64,000 nt of DNA, from assembly GCA_034675505.1 (NCBI GenBank), contig JAUCDD010000045.1, positions 124,001 to 188,000 on the forward strand, written 5' to 3'. The position numbers and the translations under genes were made by a program. Below the pieces are notes generated by a model. It made no database searches and had not been told where the DNA came from. It saw only the letters and a list, made by a program, of their open reading frames with translations. Within the stretch, counting starts at the first letter, position 1, and the number at the start of each line of letters is the position of its first letter. The DNA is from Melaminivora sp034675505 (GTDB lineage Bacteria; Pseudomonadota; Gammaproteobacteria; Burkholderiales; Burkholderiaceae_C). This document shows, one piece after another, positions 48,411 to 57,262 of this stretch.

Positions 48411-48655
48411 GGCACTGCGTACCTCATTGCATTTGGAATTATTTATCGCAAGAAGATACTCTAGCGGCAAGCGCTATCCCTGTGGAAGGGTGGCAAACAC
48501 CAAGCAGGGACACTTGCCTGCCGCTGCACGCAGCGCCCTGCCGCAGGCGCCCTTTGCCTGCACGCAGTGCGCGCGCCCGCCTGCAGCCGGCAGGGCGCAG
48601 GTCAACCAGCATGCGTGAACCAACGTCAATACCTGCCTGACCCGGAGGATTCCCC
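48411..48655. promoter_or_regulatory. Divergent region between the bcs operon and a lipoprotein gene
   Basis: About 245 bases with no gene. An AT-rich island at 48430-48466 stands out and probably carries the bcs promoter reading left; I see no hexamer pair good enough to name. A GGAGG at 48645-48649 serves the rightward lipoprotein gene. Confidence 0.35.
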
Positions 48656-49207
48656 ATGCCATCCCAATCACGAAACCTGGCGCGCCGAGCGCTCGCCCTG
48701 GTTGCCATCAGCGCGCTGACCGCCGGATGTGCAACCGTGCCGGGGGACGCCTATTACTACGACAGCGGCTACGCCCCGCCCTATCCCTCCTATGGCTACC
48801 CGGCGGGCTCCAGCGTCACGGTCTATGAAAGCCCCGGGGTGGTCTATTCGTCCCCGCCGCCGGGCTGGCAGGCCGATGCCTGGCGTGAGCGGCAGTGGCG
48901 CGAACGGCAATGGCGCGAACGCGAATGGCGCAACGACCGCGAGCGCGACCGTGAGCGCGAACGCGACCGGTGGCAGGACGCGCAGCGCCGCGACCAGATG
49001 GCGCGCGAGCAGCAGCGCCTGCGCGAGGCCCAGCGCCAGGAGATCGACCGGCGGCGCGAGCAGGCGCAGCGCGAGCTGCAATACCAGCGCGAGGCGCCGC
49101 CGGCCTACCGCGAGCGCGACCGCTTCTACCGTCCGAACGACCAGGACGGCGGGTCGTCGCGCTCGCAGCGCAGCGGGCCGTTTTCCGGCCCGTCCTGGGA
49201 ACGCTGA
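48656..49207 (+). CDS. Putative lipoprotein with Arg/Glu-rich repeats
   Basis: The 183-residue product has a lipoprotein signal peptide, ALALVAISALTAGCATVPG, with the lipobox LTAGC. A Tyr/Pro/Ser-rich segment (YAPPYPSYGYPAGS) follows, then a run of Trp-Arg-Glu-Arg-Gln repeats (about residues 76-95) and a long highly charged helix rich in Arg, Glu and Gln. A GGAGG ribosome site lies seven bases upstream. I do not recognise a family. It is divergent from the cellulose operon; a role in the envelope is inferred only from the lipid anchor. Confidence 0.85.
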   Translation: MPSQSRNLARRALALVAISALTAGCATVPGDAYYYDSGYAPPYPSYGYPAGSSVTVYESPGVVYSSPPPGWQADAWRERQWRERQWREREWRNDRERDRERERDRWQDAQRRDQMAREQQRLREAQRQEIDRRREQAQRELQYQREAPPAYRERDRFYRPNDQDGGSSRSQRSGPFSGPSWER

Positions 49208-49221
49208 GGGCTGCTGCCGGC

Positions 49222-49899
49222 ATGGCACGCGGTTCCTTTGCACCGACTGTGGCGGCGTGCGCCCACGGCCTGCGCGCCTTCGCCATCTGGGGTTGCGTCG
49301 CCTGGGCCTGCGCAGCGGGGCCGGCCAGCGCACAGGTGACGCGCTGCACCGATCCGGCCACCGGCCGCGTGGCCTATACCGACGGCAGCTGCGCGTCGGG
49401 CGCCAGCGGGCGCGTGGTGCAGCCGCGCCAAAGCCCGGCCGAAATCGCCCAGGAACGCGAACAGGCCGCAGCCGCGCGGGCGCAGTGGAGTGAACGGGTG
49501 CAGCAGGACGAGCGCATCCGCAGCAGCGCCGCAGCCGCCGCAGCAGCCGCCACCCCGCCGGCGCCCCCCGACCCTGCCACCAGCCCGGCCTGCCTGGACA
49601 TGCGCCGGCAGCTGCAGCAAGCCCTGGACGGCGCCACCAGCGGCCTGTACGACGACCAGGTGCGCCTGGATGCGGCCCAGCGCCAGGCCGACATGGCCTG
49701 CCTGACCCCGGCGCAGCTGGCCCGGGCCTGGCGGCCGCGTGCGCCCGCCCCGCTGCCGGCGCAGGCGCCGGTGATCGTCCTGCCCCCACGCGACGCCCGG
49801 CCCCGCCCGGCCCCGCCGCCGGCGCAGCAGCGCCCGCCGTTCACCCACTGCAACGTGTTCCGCTGCTACGACCGCCAGGGCAACGTCTATCCGCAGTGA
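49222..49899 (+). CDS. DUF4124-domain exported protein
   Basis: The 225-residue protein has a signal peptide (AIWGCVAWACAAGPASAQ) and then a DUF4124 module, VTRCTDPATGRVAYTDGSC, a short beta-rich motif common in exported betaproteobacterial proteins. An Ala/Pro-rich linker and coiled region follow (AEIAQEREQAAAARAQWSER). A C-terminal repeat of the same kind, CNVFRCYDRQGNVYPQ, ends it. It starts 14 bases after the upstream lipoprotein gene, so the two form an operon. Function unknown. Confidence 0.85.
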   Translation: MARGSFAPTVAACAHGLRAFAIWGCVAWACAAGPASAQVTRCTDPATGRVAYTDGSCASGASGRVVQPRQSPAEIAQEREQAAAARAQWSERVQQDERIRSSAAAAAAAATPPAPPDPATSPACLDMRRQLQQALDGATSGLYDDQVRLDAAQRQADMACLTPAQLARAWRPRAPAPLPAQAPVIVLPPRDARPRPAPPPAQQRPPFTHCNVFRCYDRQGNVYPQ

Positions 49900-49928
49900 A
49901 GCCGCTGCGGCATGGGGCGGCCGGCCGT

Positions 49929-50873
49929 TCAGGGCGGCGCGGCGCCGTGCCCGGCCAGCCCGGTGCGCACGCTGGGGTGGTGCAGGCGCACGCGCAGCTC
50001 ACGCAGCAGCCGCGTGTTGCGCAGCCGGCGCGATTCGGACATGAAGCTCAGTTGCAGCGGGCTCATGAACTGCCCGGCCTGCTCGCGGGCGATGCGCGCG
50101 GGACGCGGCAGGCCATACAGGTCGGCCGCCAGGTCGAAATACGCGCCCATCTGCATATTGCTGTCGTCGCTGGCGTGGTAGATGCGCTGCGGCCGGCCGC
50201 GCCACAGCGCCGCCACGCACGCGCGCGCCAGGTCATCGGCGTGGATGTGGTTGGTGAACACGTCATCGTCGGCGCGCAGCACCGGCGTGCCGCGCAACAG
50301 GCGCTCGCGCGGCGTGCCGCCGGGCCGGTCGGCCGCATAGATGCCGGGGGCGCGCAGCAGGGATACGCGCACGCCGGCGCGCCCCAGCCGGCGCAGCTGG
50401 CGTTCGGCCGCGACGCGGCGCTGCGCGCGTGCCGTGGCCGGGCGCACGGGCCGGCTCTCGTCCACCCACTGGCCGGCGCAGTCGCCGTACACGCCGCTGG
50501 TCGAGACATAGGCCAGCGCCCGGGGCAGGCGGCCCCGGCGCAGTGCCTGCGCCAGCGCGGCGGTGCGCGGGTCGCCCTGGGCTGCGCCGCTGGCGGGCGG
50601 CGGCGCCAGGTGCAGCACATGGGTGGCCAGCCCGGCCAGGCGCGCCAGGGTTGCCGGCTGGTCCAGGTTGCCCGCCAGCGGCGTGATGCCGGCAGCGCGC
50701 AGCAGGCCTGCCCGCCCGGGGCTGGAGCTGAGCGCCAGCACGCGCCGGCGCGCGCGCGGCGCATCCAGCACGCGCGCGGCGCGCAGCCCGACGTCGCCGC
50801 AGCCAACGATCAGCACGCGCGGGCGGCGAAAGCGCGCCGGCAGGGCGCCGCGGGGGTTTTGGGGCAAGGGCAA
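49929..50873 (-). CDS. NAD-dependent epimerase/dehydratase-like protein (SDR, YeeZ-like)
   Basis: The 314-residue protein has a Rossmann N-terminus, RVLIVGCGDVGLRAARVLD, and the SDR segment LAYVSTSGVYGDCAGQWVDE, with a serine-rich active-site strand. The extended-SDR Tyr-x3-Lys is not complete: VYGDC appears where YxxxK is expected. Later motifs are RAPGIYAADR and TNHIHADDLARACVAAL. This matches YeeZ-type proteins, whose substrate is unknown. It is divergent from the ferredoxin-type reductase gene by 50 bases. Confidence 0.85.
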   Translation of the reverse strand: MPLPQNPRGALPARFRRPRVLIVGCGDVGLRAARVLDAPRARRRVLALSSSPGRAGLLRAAGITPLAGNLDQPATLARLAGLATHVLHLAPPPASGAAQGDPRTAALAQALRRGRLPRALAYVSTSGVYGDCAGQWVDESRPVRPATARAQRRVAAERQLRRLGRAGVRVSLLRAPGIYAADRPGGTPRERLLRGTPVLRADDDVFTNHIHADDLARACVAALWRGRPQRIYHASDDSNMQMGAYFDLAADLYGLPRPARIAREQAGQFMSPLQLSFMSESRRLRNTRLLRELRVRLHHPSVRTGLAGHGAAPP

Positions 50874-50923
50874 AATCAGGAGCTTTCGTGACCAGATGCG
50901 ACAGACGCGAGGATAGCCAGCCC

Positions 50924-51979
50924 ATGAGCCACAGCTACACCGGCCACCAGATCACCGTCCAGCCCAGCGGGCGCAGCTTCGACGTGCCTGCTGGGCAGAC
51001 CATCTTGTCGGCGGCGATCGCAGCCGGCGTGGGCCTGCCCTACGGCTGCAAGGACGGCGCCTGCGGCTCCTGCAAGTGCAAGAAGCTCAGCGGTTCGGTG
51101 GTGCACGGCGCGCACCAGCAAAAGGCGCTGAGCGACGCCGAGGAAGCGGCGGGCTTCATCCTGACCTGCTGCGCTCAGGCGCAGACCGACGTGGTGATAG
51201 AGGCGCGCCAGGTGACCGACGAGAGCAGCTACCCCATCCGCAAGCTGCCGGTGCGGGTGGCGCAGCTGGAGCGGCTGTCGCACGACGTGATGCAGGTGCG
51301 CCTGCAGCTGCCGGCGGCCGACACCTTCCGCTACCACGCCGGGCAGTACCTCGAATTCATCCTGAAGGACGGCGCGCGCCGCGCCTACTCGATGGCCAAC
51401 GCGCCGCACACCCTGGTGCCCGGCGCGCCCGCCGTGCAGCTGCACATCCGCCACATGCCGGGCGGGCGCTTCACCGACCACGTATTCGGCGCCATGAAGG
51501 AAAAGGAGATCCTGCGCGTGGAGGGGCCGTTCGGCAGCTTCTTCCTGCGCGAGGACACGTCCAGGCCCATCGTCTTGCTGGCTTCGGGCACGGGCTTTGC
51601 GCCCGTCAAGGCGCTGATCGAGCGGCTGCAGCACAAGGGCAGCACGCGCGACGCGGTGCTGTACTGGGGCGGGCGCCGCCCGCGCGACCTGTACCTGGAC
51701 GGCTGGGTGCGCGAACGCATGGCCGAATCTCCCTGGCTGCGCTACGTGCCCGTGGTGTCGGACGCGCTGGCAGAAGACGGCTGGCAGGGGCGCACCGGCT
51801 TCGTTCACCAGGCAGTGCTCCAGGATTTCGCCGACCTCTCGGGCCACCAGGTGTATGCCTGCGGCGCGCCGGTGGTGGTGGACGCCGCGCGCGCCAGCTA
51901 CTGCGGCGAGCGCGGCCTGCCGCCCGAGGAATTCTTCGCCGACGCCTTCACGTCCGAAGCCGACAAGCACGGCGGCTGA
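50924..51979 (+). CDS. Ferredoxin-NAD(P)H reductase of the CDP-6-deoxy-glucoseen reductase type
   Basis: It is a 351-residue soluble electron-transfer protein. The N-terminal 2Fe-2S domain has the cysteines in GCKDGACGSCKCKKL and in FILTCCAQAQTD. An FAD-binding domain (YHAGQYLEFILKDGARRAYS) and an NAD-binding domain (IVLLASGTGFAPVKALIERL, then VYACGAPVVVDAARAS) follow. Burkholderiales members are often labelled AscD-like, though no deoxysugar genes lie nearby; a general flavin or oxygenase reductase is just as likely. The start ATG 50924 has GAGGAT upstream. Confidence 0.88.
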   Translation: MSHSYTGHQITVQPSGRSFDVPAGQTILSAAIAAGVGLPYGCKDGACGSCKCKKLSGSVVHGAHQQKALSDAEEAAGFILTCCAQAQTDVVIEARQVTDESSYPIRKLPVRVAQLERLSHDVMQVRLQLPAADTFRYHAGQYLEFILKDGARRAYSMANAPHTLVPGAPAVQLHIRHMPGGRFTDHVFGAMKEKEILRVEGPFGSFFLREDTSRPIVLLASGTGFAPVKALIERLQHKGSTRDAVLYWGGRRPRDLYLDGWVRERMAESPWLRYVPVVSDALAEDGWQGRTGFVHQAVLQDFADLSGHQVYACGAPVVVDAARASYCGERGLPPEEFFADAFTSEADKHGG

Positions 51980-51998
51980 CGCGCCGCCGGCCTGCCGC

Positions 51999-52355
51999 TC
52001 AGGCGGCGGCCATCTCGCGGCACAGGCGCGCGCAGCGCTCGCAGGCCTGCGCGCAGTCCTGGCAGTGCGGGTGCTGGTGCGACCTGCACTCCTGCGCGCA
52101 GGCCTCGCAGATGCGCGCGCACAGCTCGCAGATGGAGGTGGCGTGCGCGCTCTCGCGCGCCATGGCCGCGGCGGCCAGGCGGCAGATGGCGGCGCAGTCC
52201 ATGTCCAGCGCGATGCAGCGCGCCATGTGCGCGACGTCGTCCTCGCGCAGGCAGGCGGCCGCGCAGAAGTCGCAGGTGTCGGCGCAGGCGCTGCAGGCCT
52301 GTATGCATTCGAGGAAGCGCGATTCGGCCAGGCGCTTGGCAGTCTGTTGTTCCAT
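51999..52355 (-). CDS. Cys-rich four-helix bundle copper-binding protein (DUF326, Csp-like)
   Basis: The 118-residue protein is made of helices lined with regularly spaced cysteines: CIQACSACADTCDFCAAAC, CIALDMDCAAICRLAA, CELCARICEACAQECRSHQH and CQDCAQACERCARLCREM. This is the DUF326 pattern of copper-storage proteins, which bind many Cu(I) ions inside the bundle. There is no signal peptide, so it is cytosolic, like Csp3. It is convergent with the reductase gene and divergent from the Bug gene. No copper-responsive operator could be identified. Confidence 0.93.
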   Translation of the reverse strand: MEQQTAKRLAESRFLECIQACSACADTCDFCAAACLREDDVAHMARCIALDMDCAAICRLAAAAMARESAHATSICELCARICEACAQECRSHQHPHCQDCAQACERCARLCREMAAA

Positions 52356-52493
52356 GGGAGTCCTTTCGGTGCAAAGAACCGGCGCGCGGGCCGCCGGCAG
52401 GTGGGTGTCCGGCCCATGCTAGGAAACTGCAGCGCCCCGGTTATGTAGGACTGGGCAGCGAACCGGCCGCAGGTTTTGCACAATCGGCCTTCT

Positions 52494-53468
52494 ATGAAAC
52501 GCAGAAACCTATTTCTCCTGTGCGCCGCGGCCAGCCTGGCTGCGGCGCTGCCTGCAGCGCATGCGCAGTCGTCCGCGCCCATCCGCCTGATCGTGCCCTA
52601 CGCGCCGGGCGGCCCGCTGGACGTCACGGCACGCGCGCTGGCCGAGCGCGTGCGCGACTCGCTGGGCACGGTGGTGGTGGACAACAAGGCCGGCGCCGGC
52701 GGCAACATCGGGGCCGACGCCGTGGCCAAGGCGGCGCCGGATGGCCTGACCATCGGCCTGGCCGCCACCGCCACGCACGCCGTCAACCCCTGGCTGTACA
52801 GCCGCATGCCCTACGACGCGGCCAAGGACTTCGCCGGCATCACGCAGATGGTGCGCGTGCCCAACGTGCTGGTGGTGAACGCCGCGCGCGCCGAGCAGCT
52901 CAAGATCAACACCGTGGCCGACCTGATCGCCTATGCGCGCGCCAACCCCGCCAAGCTGAACTACGGCAGCGGCGGCAACGGCAGCGCCGGCCACCTGGCC
53001 GGCGAGCTGTTCAAGCAAAAGGCCGGCATCTACGCACTGCACATCCCCTACCGGGGCGCCAGCCCCGCGCAGCTGGCACTGCTGGCCGGCGAGGTGGACT
53101 TCAATATCGACAACCTGGCCGCGGCCGCACCCAACATCCGCGCCGGCAAGCTCAAGGCGCTGGCTGTGACCTCGGAAAGCGCCAGCCCGATGCTGCCCGG
53201 CGTGCCGCCGCTCTCCAGGACCTTCCCGGGCTTTGCCATCGACACCTGGTGGGGCCTGGTGGCGCCGGCGGGCACGCCCAAGCCGGTGATCGCCCGCCTC
53301 AACAAGGCCTTCACCGACGCCCTGAAGGCGCCCGAGACGCGCACCCGTTTCGAGGCCCTGCTGGCCGAGCCGGTGGCCAGCACGCCCGAGCAGTTCGACG
53401 CCTTCATGGCGGCCGAGCGCGCCAAGTACCAGCAGGTGGTCAAGGCATCGGGCGCCAAGGTCGACTAG
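52494..53468 (+). CDS. Bug-family (TctC) periplasmic solute-binding protein
   Basis: The 324-residue protein has a signal peptide (FLLCAAASLAAALPAAHAQS) and the Bug fold: IRLIVPYAPGGPLDVTARAL near the start, VVVDNKAGAGGNIGADAVAK, and later YGSGGNGSAGHLAGELFKQK and IPYRGASPAQLALLAGEV. Such proteins are extremely abundant in Comamonadaceae and Bordetella. They bind carboxylates or other small acids, usually as orphan receptors, as here where no TctA/TctB genes lie beside it. The ligand cannot be read. A perfect palindrome follows the stop. Confidence 0.93.
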   Translation: MKRRNLFLLCAAASLAAALPAAHAQSSAPIRLIVPYAPGGPLDVTARALAERVRDSLGTVVVDNKAGAGGNIGADAVAKAAPDGLTIGLAATATHAVNPWLYSRMPYDAAKDFAGITQMVRVPNVLVVNAARAEQLKINTVADLIAYARANPAKLNYGSGGNGSAGHLAGELFKQKAGIYALHIPYRGASPAQLALLAGEVDFNIDNLAAAAPNIRAGKLKALAVTSESASPMLPGVPPLSRTFPGFAIDTWWGLVAPAGTPKPVIARLNKAFTDALKAPETRTRFEALLAEPVASTPEQFDAFMAAERAKYQQVVKASGAKVD

Positions 53469-53485
53469 GCGCGGCCGGCCGCGCC
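53468..53485. repeat. 18-bp perfect palindrome after the Bug gene
   Basis: GGCGCGGCCGGCCGCGCC begins on the last base of the stop codon. It can form a stem but has no T-run, so it may be only a weak terminator or an mRNA end structure. Confidence 0.5.
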
Positions 53486-53514
53486 GCCCTGAGCCCCGGG
53501 AAGGGGTTTGGGGC

Positions 53515-53583
53515 CCATTTTGGACAAAATCCGGCCCATGCCGGCGTGAACAGGCGCTATATAGCTATCAAATTAATAGCTTC
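53515..53583 (-). repeat. Dispersed ATAGCT-type intergenic repeat, copy 8
   Basis: On the minus strand it reads TTTGATAGCTATATAGCGCC with CGCCGGC at the fixed 22-base offset and an ATTTTGTCCAAAAT arm that is itself a small hairpin. It lies between the convergent Bug and ArnT-like genes. Confidence 0.85.
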
Positions 53584-53589
53584 AACGCC

Positions 53590-55143
53590 TCATTGCGCCG
53601 CGCAGGCGGCCCCCGGCAGGTCGCCGGGCTGCACGCGCCACAGCAGCACGTCGCCCACGCGCCGTGCGGCGGGCAACCGGGCCAGGAAGGGGTAGCGCGC
53701 GCCCTGCCCCGCAGTGCCCAGGACCCAGCTGGCCGGCGCCGCGCACAGGGCGGCGCCTAGCTCTGCCGGGCGCAGCAGGATGGTGCGCGCGGCGGCCGGC
53801 TCGAAGTCGCCGGCGTCGGCCAGCTCCTTGCGCCAGTTGTCGCGCTGGCGCACTTCGGGCGCGTCCCAGTCGTCCACCACCTGCACGGGTGCACGCAGCC
53901 GGGCATAGAACGGCAGGTCGTACAGGTAGCTGCCCAGCACCAGCACCGGCTCGCCCGGCTGGCGCAGGCCGCGCAGGGCCTCGCCCACCGCGCGCTGCGA
54001 GTGGCGCGTATCGCGCACCAGCCACAGCACCACCGCCAGGCCGATCACCAGGCTCAGCAGCAGGCTGGCGCGCCACAGCCGCACGCGCGCGCGGCTGGCT
54101 GGCGCCAGCGGCGTACTGGCGTCGGCCATCAGCCAGGCCAGGGGCACCACGGCCGGCAGCACGTAGCCCACCAGCTTGGAGCGCGGCAGCGAGAAAAACA
54201 GCACCACGCTGGCCAGCGCCAGCAGCATCACGAGGCGCACCGCGCCCGCCGGCGTGCCCGATGCGCCGCGCCAGTAGCCGGGCGTGGCCAGGCGCCCGCT
54301 CCAGGCCAGGCACGGCAGGCTGGCCAGGACGAGCACGGCCGGGTAGAACCACACCGGCATGGCGTTGTTGAAGCCGCTGTCGGCAAAGCGCTGGAAATGC
54401 TGCACCACGAAGAAATAGTGCAAAAAGCCGTCGAAGCGCTGCTGCATGGCCACGAACCAGGGCGCGGCGACCAGCAGGAATACCAGCGCGCCCGGCAGCG
54501 ACAGCAGCGCCGCCAGCGTGCGCCAGCGCCGGCGCGCGAGCAGCCACAGCCCGATCGCCAGCGCCGGCAGCACGAAGCCGATCAGCCCCTTGGCCAGCAC
54601 GCCCAGGCCGGCCAGCGCGTAGCCCAGCCACAGCACGCGCCGGTGCTCCCCGCCCTGCTCGAAGGCCAGCGCGGCATGCGCCAACGCCAGCACCGTGGCG
54701 CTGATGCAGCCGGCCACCAGCATGTCCAGGTTGGCGAACTGCGCGCCCAGGAAGAACAGCGGCTGCACCAGCAACACCACCAGCGCACGCCACGCCGCCG
54801 CCGGCCCGCCCCAGCGGCGCGTGAACAAAAACAGCGCCATGGCCGCCAGCGTGGCGCCGGCCAGCGAGCCGGCGCGCCCGGCGATCTCCAGCGGCCCGAA
54901 AAGCGCCAGCGCGGCGCCCGAGATCCAGTAAAACAGCGGCGGCTTGTGGAAGAACGGCAGCCCGTCCAGGCGCGGCACCAGCCAGTCGCCGGACTGCAGC
55001 ATCTCCCAGGCCACGCCCACGTAGCGGCCCTCGTCGGGCAGCATCAGGGGGCGCATCCAGGCGCTGGCCAGCAGCACCGCCAGGGTCAGCGCCAGGGCGC
55101 GCAGCGCATCGCGCCCGGCGCGTGGTTCATCGGCAAAGTGCAT
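53590..55143 (-). CDS. ArnT-like glycosyltransferase (GT39/83 family)
   Basis: The 517-residue multi-pass membrane protein transfers a sugar from a polyprenyl-phosphate carrier, outside the inner membrane. The N-terminal signature is PDEGRYVGVAWEMLQSGDW, followed by GLPFFHKPPLFYW, the first external loop with the catalytic acid in ArnT/PMT enzymes. About eleven hydrophobic segments follow. A soluble C-terminal domain ends it (EPVLVLGSYLYDLPFYARLR). It lies 13 bases downstream of folK on the same strand. Whether it modifies lipid A, a glycan or a protein is not shown; no arn genes are nearby. Confidence 0.88.
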   Translation of the reverse strand: MHFADEPRAGRDALRALALTLAVLLASAWMRPLMLPDEGRYVGVAWEMLQSGDWLVPRLDGLPFFHKPPLFYWISGAALALFGPLEIAGRAGSLAGATLAAMALFLFTRRWGGPAAAWRALVVLLVQPLFFLGAQFANLDMLVAGCISATVLALAHAALAFEQGGEHRRVLWLGYALAGLGVLAKGLIGFVLPALAIGLWLLARRRWRTLAALLSLPGALVFLLVAAPWFVAMQQRFDGFLHYFFVVQHFQRFADSGFNNAMPVWFYPAVLVLASLPCLAWSGRLATPGYWRGASGTPAGAVRLVMLLALASVVLFFSLPRSKLVGYVLPAVVPLAWLMADASTPLAPASRARVRLWRASLLLSLVIGLAVVLWLVRDTRHSQRAVGEALRGLRQPGEPVLVLGSYLYDLPFYARLRAPVQVVDDWDAPEVRQRDNWRKELADAGDFEPAAARTILLRPAELGAALCAAPASWVLGTAGQGARYPFLARLPAARRVGDVLLWRVQPGDLPGAACAAQ

Positions 55144-55156
55144 GGCAGGAAGAGGG

Positions 55157-55654
55157 TCAGGACGGGTCGTGCAGCCAAAGCGGCGCCGGCGCGGCGCGCT
55201 CGATGCGCTGGTGGGCCACGGCGGCCAGCTGCTCCGGCGCCACCTGCCCCGGCGCCAGCTCGGCCAGCGGCAGCAACACGAAGGCGCGCTCGCGCATGCG
55301 CGGATGCGGCACGGTGAGCTCGGGCGTGGCGTGCTGCTCGTCGCCGTACAGCAGCAGGTCCAGGTCGAGCGTGCGCGGCGCGTTGCGCCAGGGGCGCTCG
55401 CGGCCGGCGCCGGCCTCGATGGCCTGCAGCGCGTGCAGCAGCGCCAGCGCCGGCAGGCCGGTGCGCAGCGCGGTAACGGCGTTCAGGTAGTCCGGGCCGG
55501 CGGCGTCCACCGGCGCGCTGCGGTACAGCGAGGACACCTGCAGCAGCTGCGTTTCGGGCAGCTGGCCCAGGCGCTGCACCGCCAGGCGCAGCGCAGCGCG
55601 CGCATCGCCCAGGTTGGCCCCCAGGCCCACCCAGGCCACGGCCGGCGCGCTCAC
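55157..55654 (-). CDS. folK: 6-hydroxymethyl-7,8-dihydropterin pyrophosphokinase FolK
   Basis: It phosphorylates the pterin precursor in folate synthesis. The 165-residue product begins at GTG 55654, in a GTGA overlap with the pcnB stop. Motifs are WVGLGANLGD, SSLYRSAPVDAAGPDYLNAV, PRTLDLDLLLYGD and VPHPRMRERAFVLLPLAELA. These include the two metal aspartates (DLDLD) and the pterin-loop Arg residues. The longer frame to 55951 is not supported. The order pcnB-folK is conserved in betaproteobacteria. Confidence 0.95.
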   Translation of the reverse strand: MSAPAVAWVGLGANLGDARAALRLAVQRLGQLPETQLLQVSSLYRSAPVDAAGPDYLNAVTALRTGLPALALLHALQAIEAGAGRERPWRNAPRTLDLDLLLYGDEQHATPELTVPHPRMRERAFVLLPLAELAPGQVAPEQLAAVAHQRIERAAPAPLWLHDPS

Positions 55655-57262
55655 GCAGCGTCGCCGCTGCCTGCGCCGGCGTCGGCGCCGTTGCCGTTGC
55701 CGTTGCCGTTGCCGCCAGTCTTGCGCCGGCGCCGGCGGCGCTTTTTGGCCGGGGCGTCGCCGTCCAGCGCGGGAGCGCCGGGCGGCGGCGCGTCGCCATG
55801 GGCGGCGGCGCTGGCCGGCGCGGCCACGCGGTGCACGACCGGCTGGCCCTTCTTTTGCTGGGCGCGCTGCTGCTGGCGCAGCTCCTCGCGCACCTGCGCC
55901 AGCATGTCGTGGCGCTGCGCGTCGTCGGTGATGGAGAATTCCTGCCACCACTCGACCAGGCCCTCGGCGATGTCCTCGACGTCGGCGCGCAGGCGCAGGA
56001 AGTCGAAGCCGGCGCGAAAGCGGATGTGCGCCACCATGCTGAACGGCGTGCTGCCCGAGCGCTTGTCAAAGCGCGGCTGCATGACCCAGATCTCGCGCAT
56101 GTCGGCGGCCAGCTTGCCGCGCCCGGAGACGTCGCCGATGCGCTGCTCGAATACCGTGTCGATGGCGTCCTGCAGCGCCGGGAAGGCGTGCTCGCCGGCC
56201 TCCAGGCGGACGCTGCCAGCCGGCTTGCACGTCCTGCCACAGCACGCAGGCCAGCAGGAAGCTAGGCGCCACGGCCTTGCCCTCGGCCACGCGGCGGTCG
56301 GTGTCCTGCAGCGCGGCGTGCACCAGCGGCGTCTCGGCGCGCTCGACGATCACGTCCAGCAGCGGGTAGATGCCGCGCGCCAGGCCCAGTTTCTTCAGCT
56401 GCTCGATGGTGGCGATCGCATGGCCGGTCTGCAGCAGCTTGAGCATCTCGTCGAACAGCCGGCTTTGCGGCACGTCCTGCAGCAGATGCTCGCTGGCCAC
56501 CAGCGGCTTGGCGGTCTTGGCCTCCAGCTCGAAGCCCAGGCGGCTCAGCTTGGCGGCGAAGCGCACGGCGCGGATGATGCGCACCGGGTCCTCGCGGTAG
56601 CGCGCCGCGGCGTCGCCGATCATGCGCAGCACGCGCTTTTGCGCGTCCTGGATGCCCTTGTGGTAGTCGACCACGATCTGCGTCTCGGGGTCGTAGTACA
56701 TGGCGTTGACGGTGAAGTCGCGCCGCGCGGCGTCTTCTTCCTGCGGGCCCCAGACGTTGTCGCGCAGCACGCGGCCGCTGGCGTCCACGGCGTGCTGCAT
56801 GCCGGCCAGCTGGGCCTTGCTGGTCTTTTCGTTGCCCTTGACCTGCTCGGCGGCGGTGTTGTCCAGGTAGGCGCGGAAGGTGGAGACCTCGACCACGTCG
56901 TGCTCGCGCCCGCGCCCGTGCACCACGTGCACGATGCGAAAGCGCTTGCCGATGATGAAGGCGCGCCTAAACAGCCCCTTGACCTGCTCGGGCGTGGCGT
57001 TGGTGGCCACGTCGAAGTCCTTGGGCTTCAGGCCCAGCAGCAGGTCGCGCACCGCGCCGCCGACGATGTAGGCCGTAAAGCCCGCATCCTGCAGCGTGCG
57101 CACCACGTCGATGGCGCGCCGGTCCACCAGCTGCGGGTCGATGCCGTGCACGCTGGCGGGCACTTCCTCGCGCTTGCCGAAGCGGTTCTTGCTCGCTGCG
57201 GCGCGGGAGCGCGGGGCGCCGTCCTTCTTGCCCAGCAGCTTGTCGATGAAGGTCTTGATCAT
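55651..57262 (-). CDS. pcnB: Poly(A) polymerase PcnB (apparent frameshift near 56210)
   Basis: It adds 3' poly(A) tails to RNA and promotes decay. The N-terminus is MIKTFIDKLLGKKDG. The nucleotidyltransferase motif is GGAVRDLLLGLKPKDFDVAT, followed by RRDFTVNAMYYDPETQIVVD and REDPVRIIRAVRFAAKLSRL. The frame ends wrongly after VQAGWQR near 56210; skipping one base gives RLEAGEHAFPALQDAI and the remaining C-terminal domain (MREIWVMQPRFDKRSGSTPF). The basic tail ends in an Arg/Lys run and four Asn-Gly repeats encoded by a hexanucleotide repeat. The corrected product is about 537 residues. The start overlaps the HAD gene as ATGA. Confidence 0.93.
55687..55710 (+). repeat. GCCGTT hexanucleotide repeat in pcnB
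   Basis: Four perfect GCCGTT units code on the minus strand for Asn-Gly pairs near the PcnB C-terminus. Units are a multiple of three, so length change would not break the frame. Confidence 0.85.
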
